From the NCBI GenBank assembly GCA_002127295.1, contig NFUV01000002.1, forward strand, positions 186,001-250,000: DNA of 64,000 nucleotides, read 5' to 3'. The DNA comes from Chitinophagaceae bacterium IBVUCB2. GTDB lineage: Bacteria > Bacteroidota > Bacteroidia > Chitinophagales > Chitinophagaceae. Below, piece after piece: positions 51,648-64,000 of this stretch; within the stretch, counting starts at the first letter, position 1, and the number at the start of each line of letters is the position of its first letter. Below the pieces are notes generated by a model. It did no database searches. It was given only the letters and a program-made list of their open reading frames with translations, and was not told the origin of the DNA. Both the position numbers and the translations under genes were made by a program.

Positions 51648-52400
51648 ATGAAAAAAAATCCGCCTTTCTTATTGATTGCTTTTGTTTTTATTAGTGTAGC
51701 ATTTTCCTGCAACACAGTATATCAAAGCCAAACTCTACAGTACAAAACATACAGGATCAATTCTGCTGAGCAACAAGATTCTTCTTTGTTGAATTTTTTG
51801 CAGCCCTATAGTGTGAACGTTAATAAAACGATGAACGATGTAGTAGGAGTAGCATCAGTGAGTATGGATAAAAAACAACCAGAAGGTGCTCTCGGCAATT
51901 TTATGGTTGATGCTTTTATTACGATGGCCGCAGAACAATATAATACGAAAGTAGATGTGGCCGTGATGAATTTTGGTGGTATTCGTTTAACACAACTTGC
52001 ATCGGGAAATGTAACCACTGGAAAAATATTCGAATTGATGCCATTTGACAATGTGTTAATACTTCAAAAAGTAAAAGGCAGTGCATTGCAAGAGTTCTTG
52101 AACATAGCGGCAGAAAAAGGAGGGTGGCCTGTGGCAGGGATGACCATGCAGATAAAAGATAAAAAAGCAGTAAACATAATGATTGGAGGAAAGCCACTTG
52201 ATCCTAACACTGTTTATACATTAGCCAATTCTGATTTTTTAGCAAATGGTGGTGATAATGCGGATATGCTAAGAACTATACCGCAAATATCGAATGGTTA
52301 TTTAATGCGGGATGCTATCCTGGATTATATTAAAAAATTAAAAAGCCAGGGTAAAAATATTAGTGCAAACATTGAAAACAGGGTAACTAATGCTCAATAG
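51648..52400 (+). CDS. 5'-nucleotidase C-terminal-domain lipoprotein
   Basis: 250 residues. A lipoprotein-type signal with Cys in VAFSCNTVY is followed by the 5'-nucleotidase C-terminal (substrate-binding) domain: GALGNFMVDAF, DVAVMNFGGIRLTQLASG, ELMPFDNVLILQKVKGSAL and YTLANSDFLANGGDN. In UshA-type enzymes this domain is fused behind the metallophosphatase domain and binds the nucleobase. Here it is a separate gene placed first, overlapping the phosphatase gene by 11 bp. The two proteins probably form one periplasmic nucleotidase. Confidence 0.9.
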   Translation: MKKNPPFLLIAFVFISVAFSCNTVYQSQTLQYKTYRINSAEQQDSSLLNFLQPYSVNVNKTMNDVVGVASVSMDKKQPEGALGNFMVDAFITMAAEQYNTKVDVAVMNFGGIRLTQLASGNVTTGKIFELMPFDNVLILQKVKGSALQEFLNIAAEKGGWPVAGMTMQIKDKKAVNIMIGGKPLDPNTVYTLANSDFLANGGDNADMLRTIPQISNGYLMRDAILDYIKKLKSQGKNISANIENRVTNAQ

Positions 52401-53328
52401 AAAAAGATTCATTCGACAGGCGGCATTATCTGCCGGAGCTATCATGGCCGGCCCGTCTCTTTTAAAGGCAGCAGAATATTTCAGTCCCCTGAAACTGACC
52501 ATTTTGCATACCAATGATACTCATAGCCGCTTAGAACCATTTCCTATGGATGGTGGTCGTAACCAGGGTTTGGGTGGCATAGCAGGAAGATCAGGTCTTA
52601 TCAATAAAATAAGGAGTGAGGAAGAACATGTGTTGTTGTTTGATGCAGGTGACATTTTTCAGGGTACACCTTACTTTAATATTTATAAAGGCGAACCTGA
52701 AATAAAAGCCATGACCAACATGGGATATGATGCCTGCACCATCGGTAATCATGATTTTGATGCAGGTATGGAAAACCTGGCAACGCAATTAACCAGGCAT
52801 GCAAAGTTTCCTATGTTAGTTGCGAATTATGATTTTACCAATACACCGATGGAAAACAAAACACAACCGTATAAAGTTTTTAGAAAAGGGAAATTAAAAA
52901 TTGGGGTTTTTGGAGTAGGTATTGAAGGAAAGGGGTTAATACCAGATAGTTTGTTTGGTGCTACCAAATATTTAGATCCTGTTAAAAAGGCAAATGAAGT
53001 TGCTGACCGTTTAAAAAAATATGAAGATTGTGATATGGTTATTTGCTTATCACATCTCGGCAATAAATACAAAGAAAGCAATTTGATAAGTGATGAGGTA
53101 TTGGCAAAAGAATCAGAAAATATTGATCTGATAATTGGTGGTCACACACATACTTTTTTAGACAATCCAATTGAATATAAGAATAAAAAAGGAGACGACG
53201 TTATAGTAAACCAGGTGGGTTTTGCAGGGATTATTCTTGGTAGGCTTGATTTTGAATTTTCCAAATTTTCAGGCAAAAAATTAGCAAAATCACACACTAT
53301 TTCTGTTTCACAAAAAACAGGTGGATAA
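52390..53328 (+). CDS. Metallophosphatase (5'-nucleotidase catalytic domain)
   Basis: 312 residues. All calcineurin-like metal motifs are present: ILHTNDTHSR, FDAGDIFQGTP, GNHDFDAGM, ICLSHLG and IIGGHTHTF. The N-terminus RKRFIRQAALSAGAIMAG resembles a Tat signal with a Lys-Arg variant, so the enzyme is probably exported folded with its metals. It lacks the C-terminal nucleotidase domain, which is encoded by the overlapping upstream gene (11 bp overlap, coupled translation). Expected to hydrolyse nucleotides or related phosphoesters in the periplasm. Confidence 0.9.
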   Translation: MLNRKRFIRQAALSAGAIMAGPSLLKAAEYFSPLKLTILHTNDTHSRLEPFPMDGGRNQGLGGIAGRSGLINKIRSEEEHVLLFDAGDIFQGTPYFNIYKGEPEIKAMTNMGYDACTIGNHDFDAGMENLATQLTRHAKFPMLVANYDFTNTPMENKTQPYKVFRKGKLKIGVFGVGIEGKGLIPDSLFGATKYLDPVKKANEVADRLKKYEDCDMVICLSHLGNKYKESNLISDEVLAKESENIDLIIGGHTHTFLDNPIEYKNKKGDDVIVNQVGFAGIILGRLDFEFSKFSGKKLAKSHTISVSQKTGG

Positions 53329-53466
53329 AAATTTTTTTTTATAAAAGAAATGGTGATATTCGCCATCCTGTCCAACTTTTTTTATTGACATTGTGTGAAG
53401 ATTTTTTTTGGACAAATTGAAAAGAACAACTATAGTTAACCCGACATAAAACTGCTTACTAATCTA

Positions 53467-54900
53467 ATGGAGAAAAATGCTGAAAAAGTCTGGACCAATT
53501 GTTTAAAGATCATCAAGGATATTGTTGAGTGGCAGCATTACAAAACATGGTTTGAACCCATCCATCCCGTTTCACTAAAGAATAATGTTTTAGTTATACA
53601 AGTTCCCAGCCAATTCTTTTTCGAGTATTTGGAAGAACATTATGTAAATTTATTAGCGAAAACATTAAAGAGAGAGTTAGGTAAAGAAGCCCGCCTTGAA
53701 TACCGCATCATGGTGGATAGTGGTAACAGTAAGAACAAACCTGTTACTATGGATGTAAGCGGACAAGGATTTAAAACTTTTTCAAATAACGAAATGGATT
53801 TTCCATTAGTCATAAATAATCCTGTAAAGAATCCGTTCGTTATACCGGGTCTTAAGAAGATGCAGATTGACCCGCAGCTTAATCATATTTATACATTTGA
53901 AGCATTTATTGAAGGTGATTGCAACCGGGTGGCCCGCCGGGCTGGTAAAACCGTAGCAGAAAAACCAGGAACTAATTCTTTTAACCCACTCGTTATATAT
54001 GGTGGTGTAGGTTTGGGTAAAACACACCTTGCACAGGCCATCGGGAATGAGGTAAAGAGAGCACATCCTAATAAGGTAGTGTTGTATGTAAGTTCCGAGA
54101 AGTTCATCAACCAGTTTATGGACCATAGTCGTAATAATGCGATAAATGACTTTATCCATTTTTACCAATTGATCGATGTACTGATAATTGATGATGTGCA
54201 ATTTTTTGCAAAAGCCGAAAAATCGCAAGATGCTTTTTTTGCGATTTTCAATCACTTACATCAATCACACAAACAATTGATTCTTACATCTGATAAATCA
54301 CCAAAGGATCTGGATGGCGTACAGGAACGATTATTGAGCCGTTTCCGTTGGGGACTGAGTGCTGATTTACAAGTGCCGGAATATGATACCCGTATCGAGA
54401 TACTGGAGAAGAAGATGAAGAACGATGGGTTAGAGATGCCAAAGGAAGTAGTGAAGTATATCGCTTATAATATCAGCAATAACGTAAGAGAACTGGAGGG
54501 TGCTTTAATATCACTGTTGGCACAATCTTCGCTTAACAGGAGAGAAATCGATCTAGACTTAGCAAAGAAAGTGTTACGGAATTTTGTAAAATCATCCAGC
54601 AAAGAAATTACTATCGATACCATTCAGAAAATGGTATGCGAGTACTTTGATGTGTCCTACGATAAACTCCTGCAAAAGACCCGCAAGAGAGAAATTGTAC
54701 AGGCAAGACAGATTACTATGTATCTCGCTAAGGCCTTTACTAAAAACTCACTAAAAACTATCGGGGAGCATTTTGGTGGTAGAGATCATACCACTGTTAT
54801 ACACTCTTGCCAAACCGTAAAAGACCTTATGGATACGGATGGTGTTTTCAGAGAAAATGTATTGGAACTTCAACAGAAAGTACAGCTTGCCGCTATGTAA
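53467..54900 (+). CDS. dnaA: Chromosomal replication initiator protein DnaA
   Basis: 477 residues. Domain I (about 1-90, W..CL..I...V....Y.TWFEP), a linker, the AAA+ domain III with Walker A YGGVGLGKTHLAQ, Walker B VLIIDDVQFF and sensor GVQERLLSRFRWGL, and domain IV with the DnaA-box-binding signature GGRDHTTVIHSC. It binds oriC and starts replication. As is common in Bacteroidota, dnaN and recF are not next to it. One near-match to a DnaA box lies upstream, at the end of the phosphatase gene, which is too little to call an origin. A perfect 11-bp hairpin terminator follows. Confidence 0.97.
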   Translation: MEKNAEKVWTNCLKIIKDIVEWQHYKTWFEPIHPVSLKNNVLVIQVPSQFFFEYLEEHYVNLLAKTLKRELGKEARLEYRIMVDSGNSKNKPVTMDVSGQGFKTFSNNEMDFPLVINNPVKNPFVIPGLKKMQIDPQLNHIYTFEAFIEGDCNRVARRAGKTVAEKPGTNSFNPLVIYGGVGLGKTHLAQAIGNEVKRAHPNKVVLYVSSEKFINQFMDHSRNNAINDFIHFYQLIDVLIIDDVQFFAKAEKSQDAFFAIFNHLHQSHKQLILTSDKSPKDLDGVQERLLSRFRWGLSADLQVPEYDTRIEILEKKMKNDGLEMPKEVVKYIAYNISNNVRELEGALISLLAQSSLNRREIDLDLAKKVLRNFVKSSSKEITIDTIQKMVCEYFDVSYDKLLQKTRKREIVQARQITMYLAKAFTKNSLKTIGEHFGGRDHTTVIHSCQTVKDLMDTDGVFRENVLELQQKVQLAAM

Positions 54901-54923
54901 TATTATTTAATATCAAATTTTTA

Positions 54924-54967
54924 AAATCCCAAATCTCAGGTATACTGGAATTTGGGATTTTCTTTTT
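54924..54967 (+). terminator. dnaA terminator
   Basis: AAATCCCAAAT and ATTTGGGATTT pair perfectly (11 bp) around a 15-nt loop, followed by TCTTTTT. Confidence 0.8.
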
Positions 54968-54984
54968 AGTAATTGTTGGATGTT

Positions 54985-55017
54985 TTTGGGATTTCTTGCC
55001 TGTAATCTTTATTTTTG
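54985..55017 (+). promoter_or_regulatory. Promoter of tRNA-Ser
   Basis: TTTG (54985-54988), 21 nt, TATTTTTG (55010-55017). Predicted +1 near 55024, 17 nt before the mature tRNA. A full match to both boxes. Confidence 0.7.
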
Positions 55018-55040
55018 CTGCCCCTGAACAAAAGGGTGTT

Positions 55041-55130
<90 letters not shown>

Positions 55131-55151
55131 TGAATATCTTTGCAAAGAAAT

Positions 55152-55193
55152 GCAAAATGCTGTAAGTCGTTGACATAAAGCATTTTGCATTTT
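55152..55193 (+). terminator. Terminator after tRNA-Ser
   Basis: GCAAAATGCT and AGCATTTTGC pair perfectly (10 bp) around a 17-nt loop and are followed by ATTTTT. Confidence 0.7.
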
Positions 55194-55372
55194 TAGTTAG
55201 ATGCATCTGGAAGCAAAGAAATACATAATTCCGGTGTACTTTCAGAGACCAAGAATGCTTCTAATCTATTGTTTTCGATTGCTGAAAGCTGCTTTACTCT
55301 GCACCTTCTTTTTTACTCCCTGTTTCTGAAATTGTAATCATTAAAATTTTTAGCAATGCGGGAGCTAATGCA

Positions 55373-55513
55373 AATTCATTTCGTTTTTTATATCGTAAAG
55401 GTCGGTCTAATAAAAAGGGAGAATCTCCCATTATTCTGAGGGCTATTTTTAGATAGGAGCGAAGAGATATTTATACTGGGCTATATTGTCCTCATCCAAT
55501 AACTAGAAAATAT
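55373..55513 (+). pseudogene. Relic of a tyrosine recombinase (integrase) N-terminal domain
   Basis: The frame reads NSFRFLYRKGRSNKKGESPI and ILRAIF, then a TAG stop at 55454-55456, then ERRDIYTGLYCPHP. This matches the arm-type DNA-binding domain at the start of Bacteroidota phage/transposon integrases: F.L....K..G..PI.LR......R..I.TG...P. No catalytic domain with the R..H.R..Y residues follows. The stop and the missing core make it non-functional. Its position 240 bp downstream of tRNA-Ser suits an old integration event. The match is by eye and covers only about 45 residues. Confidence 0.6.
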
Positions 55514-55670
55514 TTTTATTATTTACGTAATGGAAGAAAGATCGGGAATAACACTTCTGTAAAGTATATCGGATCCCTTATCACTTAGCGGAGCTGGGAT
55601 GGCTAAGTTATCATCAGACAAAGTTGAGATAATCAAATATCATCAAACTTTATATTCACTTGGTATTTAA
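55511..55670 (+). pseudogene. Unidentified degraded coding remnant
   Basis: In the same frame as the integrase relic the sequence continues YFYYLRNGRKIGNNTSVKYI and GSLIT to a stop at 55586. A shifted frame then gives SGAGMAKLSSDKVEIIKYHQ and ends at 55670. The text looks protein-like (Y-R-N-G-K...KYIG, as in some mobile-element proteins), but I cannot name a family. Two frames are needed, so it is broken if it was ever a gene. Confidence 0.3.
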
Positions 55671-56106
55671 TCATAAGTGCTTTAACAAAAAAATTGATTC
55701 TTATTTTCTTTCTATGGAAAATTTCTGTTGCTCAAATGCTGCTTAATTCTAAAGAAACCTTACTGGTAGAGGGTTGTGGTGTTTTGTATCGGAAAATGAC
55801 TTCTTTCATTTTTATAACCAAATCCTTTATAACTGATTTTTTAATTTTTAATAATCAGTCTATCTGAAAAGACTAAGGTTCAATGTTTCAAAATACAACA
55901 CCGGGGTTTCATGAACATTTATATAGGTGTTTATCAATAATTTTATTTGGTGTAATAGTGTGAGACTATCTGTTATTTTAAATGGATTCTTTCATTAAGT
56001 GTAATCTGGCATTATTGTAAAAACAGATTGCTTTTATCTCGCCATTAAATTTATGTTGCTCGCTGGGGTACATAATATTAAAACCATCTATAATCTACTA
56101 CGCCAT
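55671..56106. other. AT-rich gene-free stretch before the esterase cluster
   Basis: No intact gene or clear promoter is seen. GGTTGTGGTGTTTTGTAT (about 55775) and a partly complementary segment near 55890 form an imperfect inverted repeat. AATCTG/CAGATT (about 56004 and 56024) lie just ahead of the first esterase gene. Confidence 0.4.
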
Positions 56107-57270
56107 ATGTTCAAAGCAACATCCATACGATTACACCTGATAATTCTGATGCTTTGCATTTACAATGTGACTATCAGCCAGCCGCCAAGAGGTCCTTTTG
56201 TAATATCACCCAGAGTTCACGCCGATAAAAAAGTTACTTTCAGCTATCTGTCACCTTCTGCTAAACAGGTATTGCTGGGTGGTAGCCAGTTTGGAGCGGT
56301 ACAGGTTCCAATGACAAAAGATTCAATTGGGATATGGAGTGTAACAGTTGGTCCGGTAAAACCTGATATTTATCCTTATAGTTTTGTCGTAGATGGTGTA
56401 ACGGTAATGGACCCGGCCAATGTTGCCTATTTTACCAATGAACGTTTCAAAGCAAGTCTTGTAGACATTCCCGGTGATACTGCCCTGATACATGCAATGA
56501 AGGATGTACCACATGGTACCGTTACCTACGAATATTATCCATCAGTAGAAGGTTCCACCGGTTCATTGGTTGTTTACACTCCACCGGGTTATGACAAAGC
56601 AACTTCAAAAAAATATCCTGTTTTTTATTTAATCAGCGGAACAACAGATACAGAAGAAACATTTTTTAAAGTTGGTCGCACCAACCTGATCCTTGACAAT
56701 CTTATCGCCGAAGGAAAAGCGGTACCGATGATCATCGTAATGCCTTACGGAAATCCAATGGCACGGATAGCAGAGCAAACAGGAAAATCAAAACCGTCAG
56801 ATATTGTTTCAAGAGATGGAGAGGATGCGGTGAAAAGAGCAAAGCTCTTTGAAACGGATCTTATCACAAAAGTGATCCCCTACATTGAAAATAATTATCG
56901 CACCATCAATAATAAAAATAACCGGGCTATTGGCGGATTTTCAAGAGGCGGTGGACAAACATTAAGAACCGCCTTTGGCAATATGGATAAGTTTTCCTGG
57001 ATATGTTGTTATAGTGCCTATTTATCTACTCCCGAAATGGAAAGCAGTTTTAAAAACGTTTATGAAAATCCTGAACGAACTAATAAAGAACTGAAGTTGC
57101 TTTGGGTAAGTGTTGGCTCGGATGATTTTTTATACAAACCAACCGTAGAGTTTATAGATTTTCTGAAAGCTAAAAACGTTAATCACAAAACACTTATTAC
57201 CGGCGGCGGACACACCTGGATGAATGTAAAAAATTATGTAACCCAAACAGTACAATTGCTCTTTCGATAA
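56107..57270 (+). CDS. Exported esterase 1 (CE1/esterase D-like) with N-terminal E-set domain
   Basis: 387 residues from the ATG at 56107; an earlier ATG at 56053 is in frame but puts 18 polar residues ahead of the signal peptide. An N-terminal E-set (CBM48-like) domain (about 28-115) is followed by an esterase domain with nucleophile Ser279 in GGFSRGGGQ and histidine in GGGHTWMN. The oxyanion loop reads FYLISGTT where the three related genes have HG, so His is replaced by Ser177. The family includes feruloyl and acetyl xylan esterases; the substrate is not known. First of four consecutive esterase genes, 12 bp from the next. Confidence 0.85.
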   Translation: MFKATSIRLHLIILMLCIYNVTISQPPRGPFVISPRVHADKKVTFSYLSPSAKQVLLGGSQFGAVQVPMTKDSIGIWSVTVGPVKPDIYPYSFVVDGVTVMDPANVAYFTNERFKASLVDIPGDTALIHAMKDVPHGTVTYEYYPSVEGSTGSLVVYTPPGYDKATSKKYPVFYLISGTTDTEETFFKVGRTNLILDNLIAEGKAVPMIIVMPYGNPMARIAEQTGKSKPSDIVSRDGEDAVKRAKLFETDLITKVIPYIENNYRTINNKNNRAIGGFSRGGGQTLRTAFGNMDKFSWICCYSAYLSTPEMESSFKNVYENPERTNKELKLLWVSVGSDDFLYKPTVEFIDFLKAKNVNHKTLITGGGHTWMNVKNYVTQTVQLLFR

Positions 57271-58359
<1,089 letters not shown>

Positions 58360-58383
58360 CTTCTACAATATAAAAAGCGAAAA

Positions 58384-61576
<3,193 letters not shown>

Positions 61577-61620
61577 AGTGTCGCATTTTTTAAAAGTCGA
61601 ATAAAAGAGAAAATACGCCG

Positions 61621-61640
61621 ACTTGTTGGCTGCAACAAGT
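61621..61640. promoter_or_regulatory. Hairpin/palindrome between the esterases and the quinoprotein gene
   Basis: ACTTGTTG-GCTG-CAACAAGT, perfect 8-bp arms, 38 bp upstream of the dehydrogenase ATG. There is no T-run, so an operator or processing site is more likely than a terminator. Confidence 0.45.
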
Positions 61641-61677
61641 GTGAGATAAAGAACAAGCTCAATTTTATACTTGCTTT

Positions 61678-63921
61678 ATGAATACTAAAAAACTGCCAAC
61701 CAAAATTACTTGTGCAATTATTGTACTATCAGGTCTGTTTATTTATTTGAGTTGTAATACAGGTTCTTCCTCTTACAACCATACCACCTGGTCGCAATAC
61801 GGAGGCGGCCCCGATCAGTCAAAATATTTTGATGCTGCGGATATAACGAAGCAAAACGTTAACCAGATGCAGGTTGCATGGACCTTTTCAACAGAGGATA
61901 ATATTCCTTACATGTTTCAACCAATTGTAGTTGATACTACAATGTATGTGTATGGAAAAAATTCCTCGCTTATTGCTTTGAGTATAATAACAGGAAAGGA
62001 AATATGGATCCATACAAATCTGCAGGGTCTTTCAAGAAGAGGCATGAACTATTGGGAAAGCAAAAACGGAAAAGATAAACGCCTGGTGTTTACATTGAAT
62101 AATTCTCTCCAGGAAATTGATGCCATCACCGGAAAAACGATTACAAGTTTTGGTGATAGTGGCTATGTTGATATGCGGGTCGGACTTGACAGAGACCCTA
62201 CATCTATCCGAAGAATGCAGGCAATGACACCGGGAGTTATTTATGATGACCTTATAATAATGGGTTCTGCCCCCGGCGAAGGATACTTTTCAGCACCGGG
62301 TTATATAAGAGCATACAATATTGTTACTGGCAAATTGGAATGGACTTTTCACACCATACCTCACCCCGGTGAATTTGGATATGAGACATGGCCCAAAGAT
62401 GCATACAAGTATGCAGGGGGTGTAAATGTTTGGAGTGAGATGTCGGTTGATGAGAAAAGAGGTATAGTGTTTTTACCATTGGGTTCTCCAACGTATGATT
62501 ATTATGGTGCCGATCGCATAGGCAGTAATCTTTATGGTAATTCATTAGTTGCATTAGATGCCCGTACTGGTAAACACAAATGGCATTTTCAAACAGTACA
62601 TCACGACATTTGGGATTATGATCTTTCTGCTGCTCCGCAATTATTAACCATAAACAAGGATGGAAAAAAAATCGATGCAGTAGCAGTTGCTACTAAACAT
62701 GGTTTCGTTTTTGTTTTCAACCGCGATAACGGAGAACCAGTATTTCCTATTGAAGAAAAACCTTTTCCTGCGAGTGAAATGCCTGGCGAAAAAGCATGGG
62801 TTACACAACCTATTCCATCATTACCGAGTTTTACCCGTCATGAAGTAACAAAGGAAACATTGAACCCATTTTTTCCTGATAGCACAAAACAAAAATGGTT
62901 CAAAAGATTGGATGCAGCTAAATCCGGTCTATATGTCCCTCCTTCTGATAAATATGAGACCATTATGATGCCCGGCGCATTGGGCGGTGCAAACTATGGT
63001 AATACAGCGGCTGATCCCAAGAATGGTATACTGTATATTCTTACTCAGGAATATGCATCTGTCTACAAGCTGAGCAAAGTAGAACCTCCAAAAATTGACT
63101 TGTCGGAAAATGATTTGAAAAAAGTAAAAACATTTTATACTGCCAATTGTCAAAGTTGCCACGGTGATAATTTGCAAGGACTGAGCGGACCTTCCCTTGC
63201 AAATATTGGGCAGCGTATATTTTATGATGAATTTAAAAACATAGTGCAGAATGGCCGTGGCCGTATGCCGGCCATACCACATGTGGATGAGCAAACGATG
63301 AGTGCACTGTTTCGCTATATGGGCGGTATTCCCCGAAGTTTTCCGGGAAGAAGAAGTGATAATAAAAAGGCTACAGGTCCTATAGTTGATTCTGGTGGTG
63401 CTCAAATTAAATCAGATGTAAGTAAAGCAACTCCCATGTCAGATTATCCCGAAGGAGTAAGTCATCCTGAAAATCGTTATACAACTGATTACGGTATTGA
63501 ATGGATGGGATTAGCGGCACCACCCTGGTCATCTATTCTTGCTTACGATTTAAATAATGGAACTATTAAATGGAGGATGCCTGTTGGTGAAGACTCTGCT
63601 TATGTAAAAGGAGATAAATCCAAAGGAGCTCCGGCAGGTGTTTTAAGAAAAGGTATGGTCATTACGTCAACAGGAGTTGTTTTTGCAACAGCGAAGGGAG
63701 GTAAACTATATGCATTTGATGCAGCTAATGGAAATATATTATGGGAAACTACTTTAAGTAATGAAGTGCAGGGGCAGCCTACCATGTACACTTACAAGGG
63801 GAAACAATTCTTAGTAGTAAATGCCAGTGCAAACTTTACTCCGGATAGCTATAATCATTCTGTGAAGCCAGATGCATTGAAAAAGGGATATATCGTGTAT
63901 GCTCTTCCGGATCAGAAATAG
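61678..63921 (+). CDS. PQQ-dependent quinoprotein dehydrogenase with inserted cytochrome c domain
   Basis: 747 residues. A lipoprotein-like N-terminus (LSGLFIYLSC, Cys26) is followed by a beta-propeller of the PQQ glucose/alcohol dehydrogenase type: WSQYGGGPDQSKYF, WKWHFQ-like GKHKWHFQTVHHDIWDYDL, and GNTAADPKNGILYI. A cytochrome c domain with CQSCH at 491-495 and a likely Met ligand in GRGRMPAIPH is inserted before the last blade, which resumes with WSSILAYDLNNGTIKW. It would oxidise an alcohol or sugar outside the inner membrane and pass electrons via heme. PQQ synthesis genes are not in the window. Likely works with the esterases upstream (inference from position). Confidence 0.88.
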   Translation: MNTKKLPTKITCAIIVLSGLFIYLSCNTGSSSYNHTTWSQYGGGPDQSKYFDAADITKQNVNQMQVAWTFSTEDNIPYMFQPIVVDTTMYVYGKNSSLIALSIITGKEIWIHTNLQGLSRRGMNYWESKNGKDKRLVFTLNNSLQEIDAITGKTITSFGDSGYVDMRVGLDRDPTSIRRMQAMTPGVIYDDLIIMGSAPGEGYFSAPGYIRAYNIVTGKLEWTFHTIPHPGEFGYETWPKDAYKYAGGVNVWSEMSVDEKRGIVFLPLGSPTYDYYGADRIGSNLYGNSLVALDARTGKHKWHFQTVHHDIWDYDLSAAPQLLTINKDGKKIDAVAVATKHGFVFVFNRDNGEPVFPIEEKPFPASEMPGEKAWVTQPIPSLPSFTRHEVTKETLNPFFPDSTKQKWFKRLDAAKSGLYVPPSDKYETIMMPGALGGANYGNTAADPKNGILYILTQEYASVYKLSKVEPPKIDLSENDLKKVKTFYTANCQSCHGDNLQGLSGPSLANIGQRIFYDEFKNIVQNGRGRMPAIPHVDEQTMSALFRYMGGIPRSFPGRRSDNKKATGPIVDSGGAQIKSDVSKATPMSDYPEGVSHPENRYTTDYGIEWMGLAAPPWSSILAYDLNNGTIKWRMPVGEDSAYVKGDKSKGAPAGVLRKGMVITSTGVVFATAKGGKLYAFDAANGNILWETTLSNEVQGQPTMYTYKGKQFLVVNASANFTPDSYNHSVKPDALKKGYIVYALPDQK

Positions 63922-63963
63922 TTGTAAGTTTTTTTTTATGAATTACAAAACCCTCGAATTAAT

Positions 63964-64000
63964 ATGAAAAAATTATTTGCAATACTATTGATGCTTCAGT
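63964..64000 (+). CDS. Start of a further exported protein (cut by window end)
   Basis: ATG followed by MKKLFAILLMLQ, a typical signal-peptide start, 42 bp after the dehydrogenase stop on the same strand. Too short to identify. Probably the next gene of the same cluster. Confidence 0.55.
   Translation, partial: MKKLFAILLMLQ

Noticed and set aside
53310-53466. Possible replication origin upstream of dnaA
   Set aside because: Only one 8-of-9 DnaA-box match (TTATCCACC on the minus strand) next to an AT-rich stretch. No cluster of boxes, so no origin call.
55770-55900. Imperfect inverted repeat GTGGTGTTTTGTAT / AAATACAACACC as insertion-sequence ends
   Set aside because: Arms match only partly, the interval is about 100 bp, and there is no transposase or clear target duplication.

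Overview
The window is chromosomal DNA from a member of the Bacteroidota, most likely family Chitinophagaceae; this placement is inference. It rests on AT-rich DNA, four large surface proteins ending in type IX secretion (T9SS) type A sorting domains, TTG-N19-21-TAnnTTTG promoters typical of this phylum's primary sigma factor, very short 5' leaders, and lineage-typical families such as DUF4293 and COG2509-type FAD proteins.

Layout. 1-8 kb: end of an epimerase gene, an M16 peptidase pair (one catalytic, one inactive), a metzincin pair and a fused 3-hydroxyacyl-CoA dehydrogenase/enoyl-CoA hydratase. 8-21 kb: a giant AsmA-like protein, metG, an S66 L,D-carboxypeptidase with a small membrane protein, two related alpha/beta hydrolases around a lipoprotein, and the potassium transporter kup. 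21-31 kb: an exported protein, a DUF6427-like membrane protein, purQ, a stand-alone nDsbD-like protein plus dsbD, an ECF-like sigma factor and uvrA. 31-42 kb: four T9SS cargo proteins (two beta-rich paralogues, a six-bladed kelch-like propeller and an adhesin-like protein), interrupted by a decayed GIY-YIG gene with palindromic repeats. 42-55 kb: DUF4293, glyA, a sugar nucleotidyltransferase, a nitronate monooxygenase-like enzyme, a helical-repeat protein, an ABC-2 exporter, a COG2509 oxidoreductase, a 5'-nucleotidase split over two genes, and dnaA.

55-64 kb has a different character. A tRNA-Ser(GCT) is followed by about 1 kb without intact genes that holds a broken tyrosine-recombinase N-terminus. 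Next come four consecutive exported esterase genes carrying five esterase domains, a PQQ-type quinoprotein dehydrogenase with a built-in cytochrome c, and the start of another exported protein. I read this as an old integration site at the tRNA next to a catabolic cluster that would cleave esters and oxidise the released alcohol or sugar outside the cytoplasm. This is the best candidate for an undescribed system here; its substrate cannot be read from the sequence.

Other observations of note: a roughly 75-nt repeat with a conserved stem upstream of two unrelated genes (fadB-like and glyA); a 29-nt leader shared by the two T9SS paralogues; and DsbD with a cysteine-less N-terminal domain next to a stand-alone copy that keeps the cysteines.
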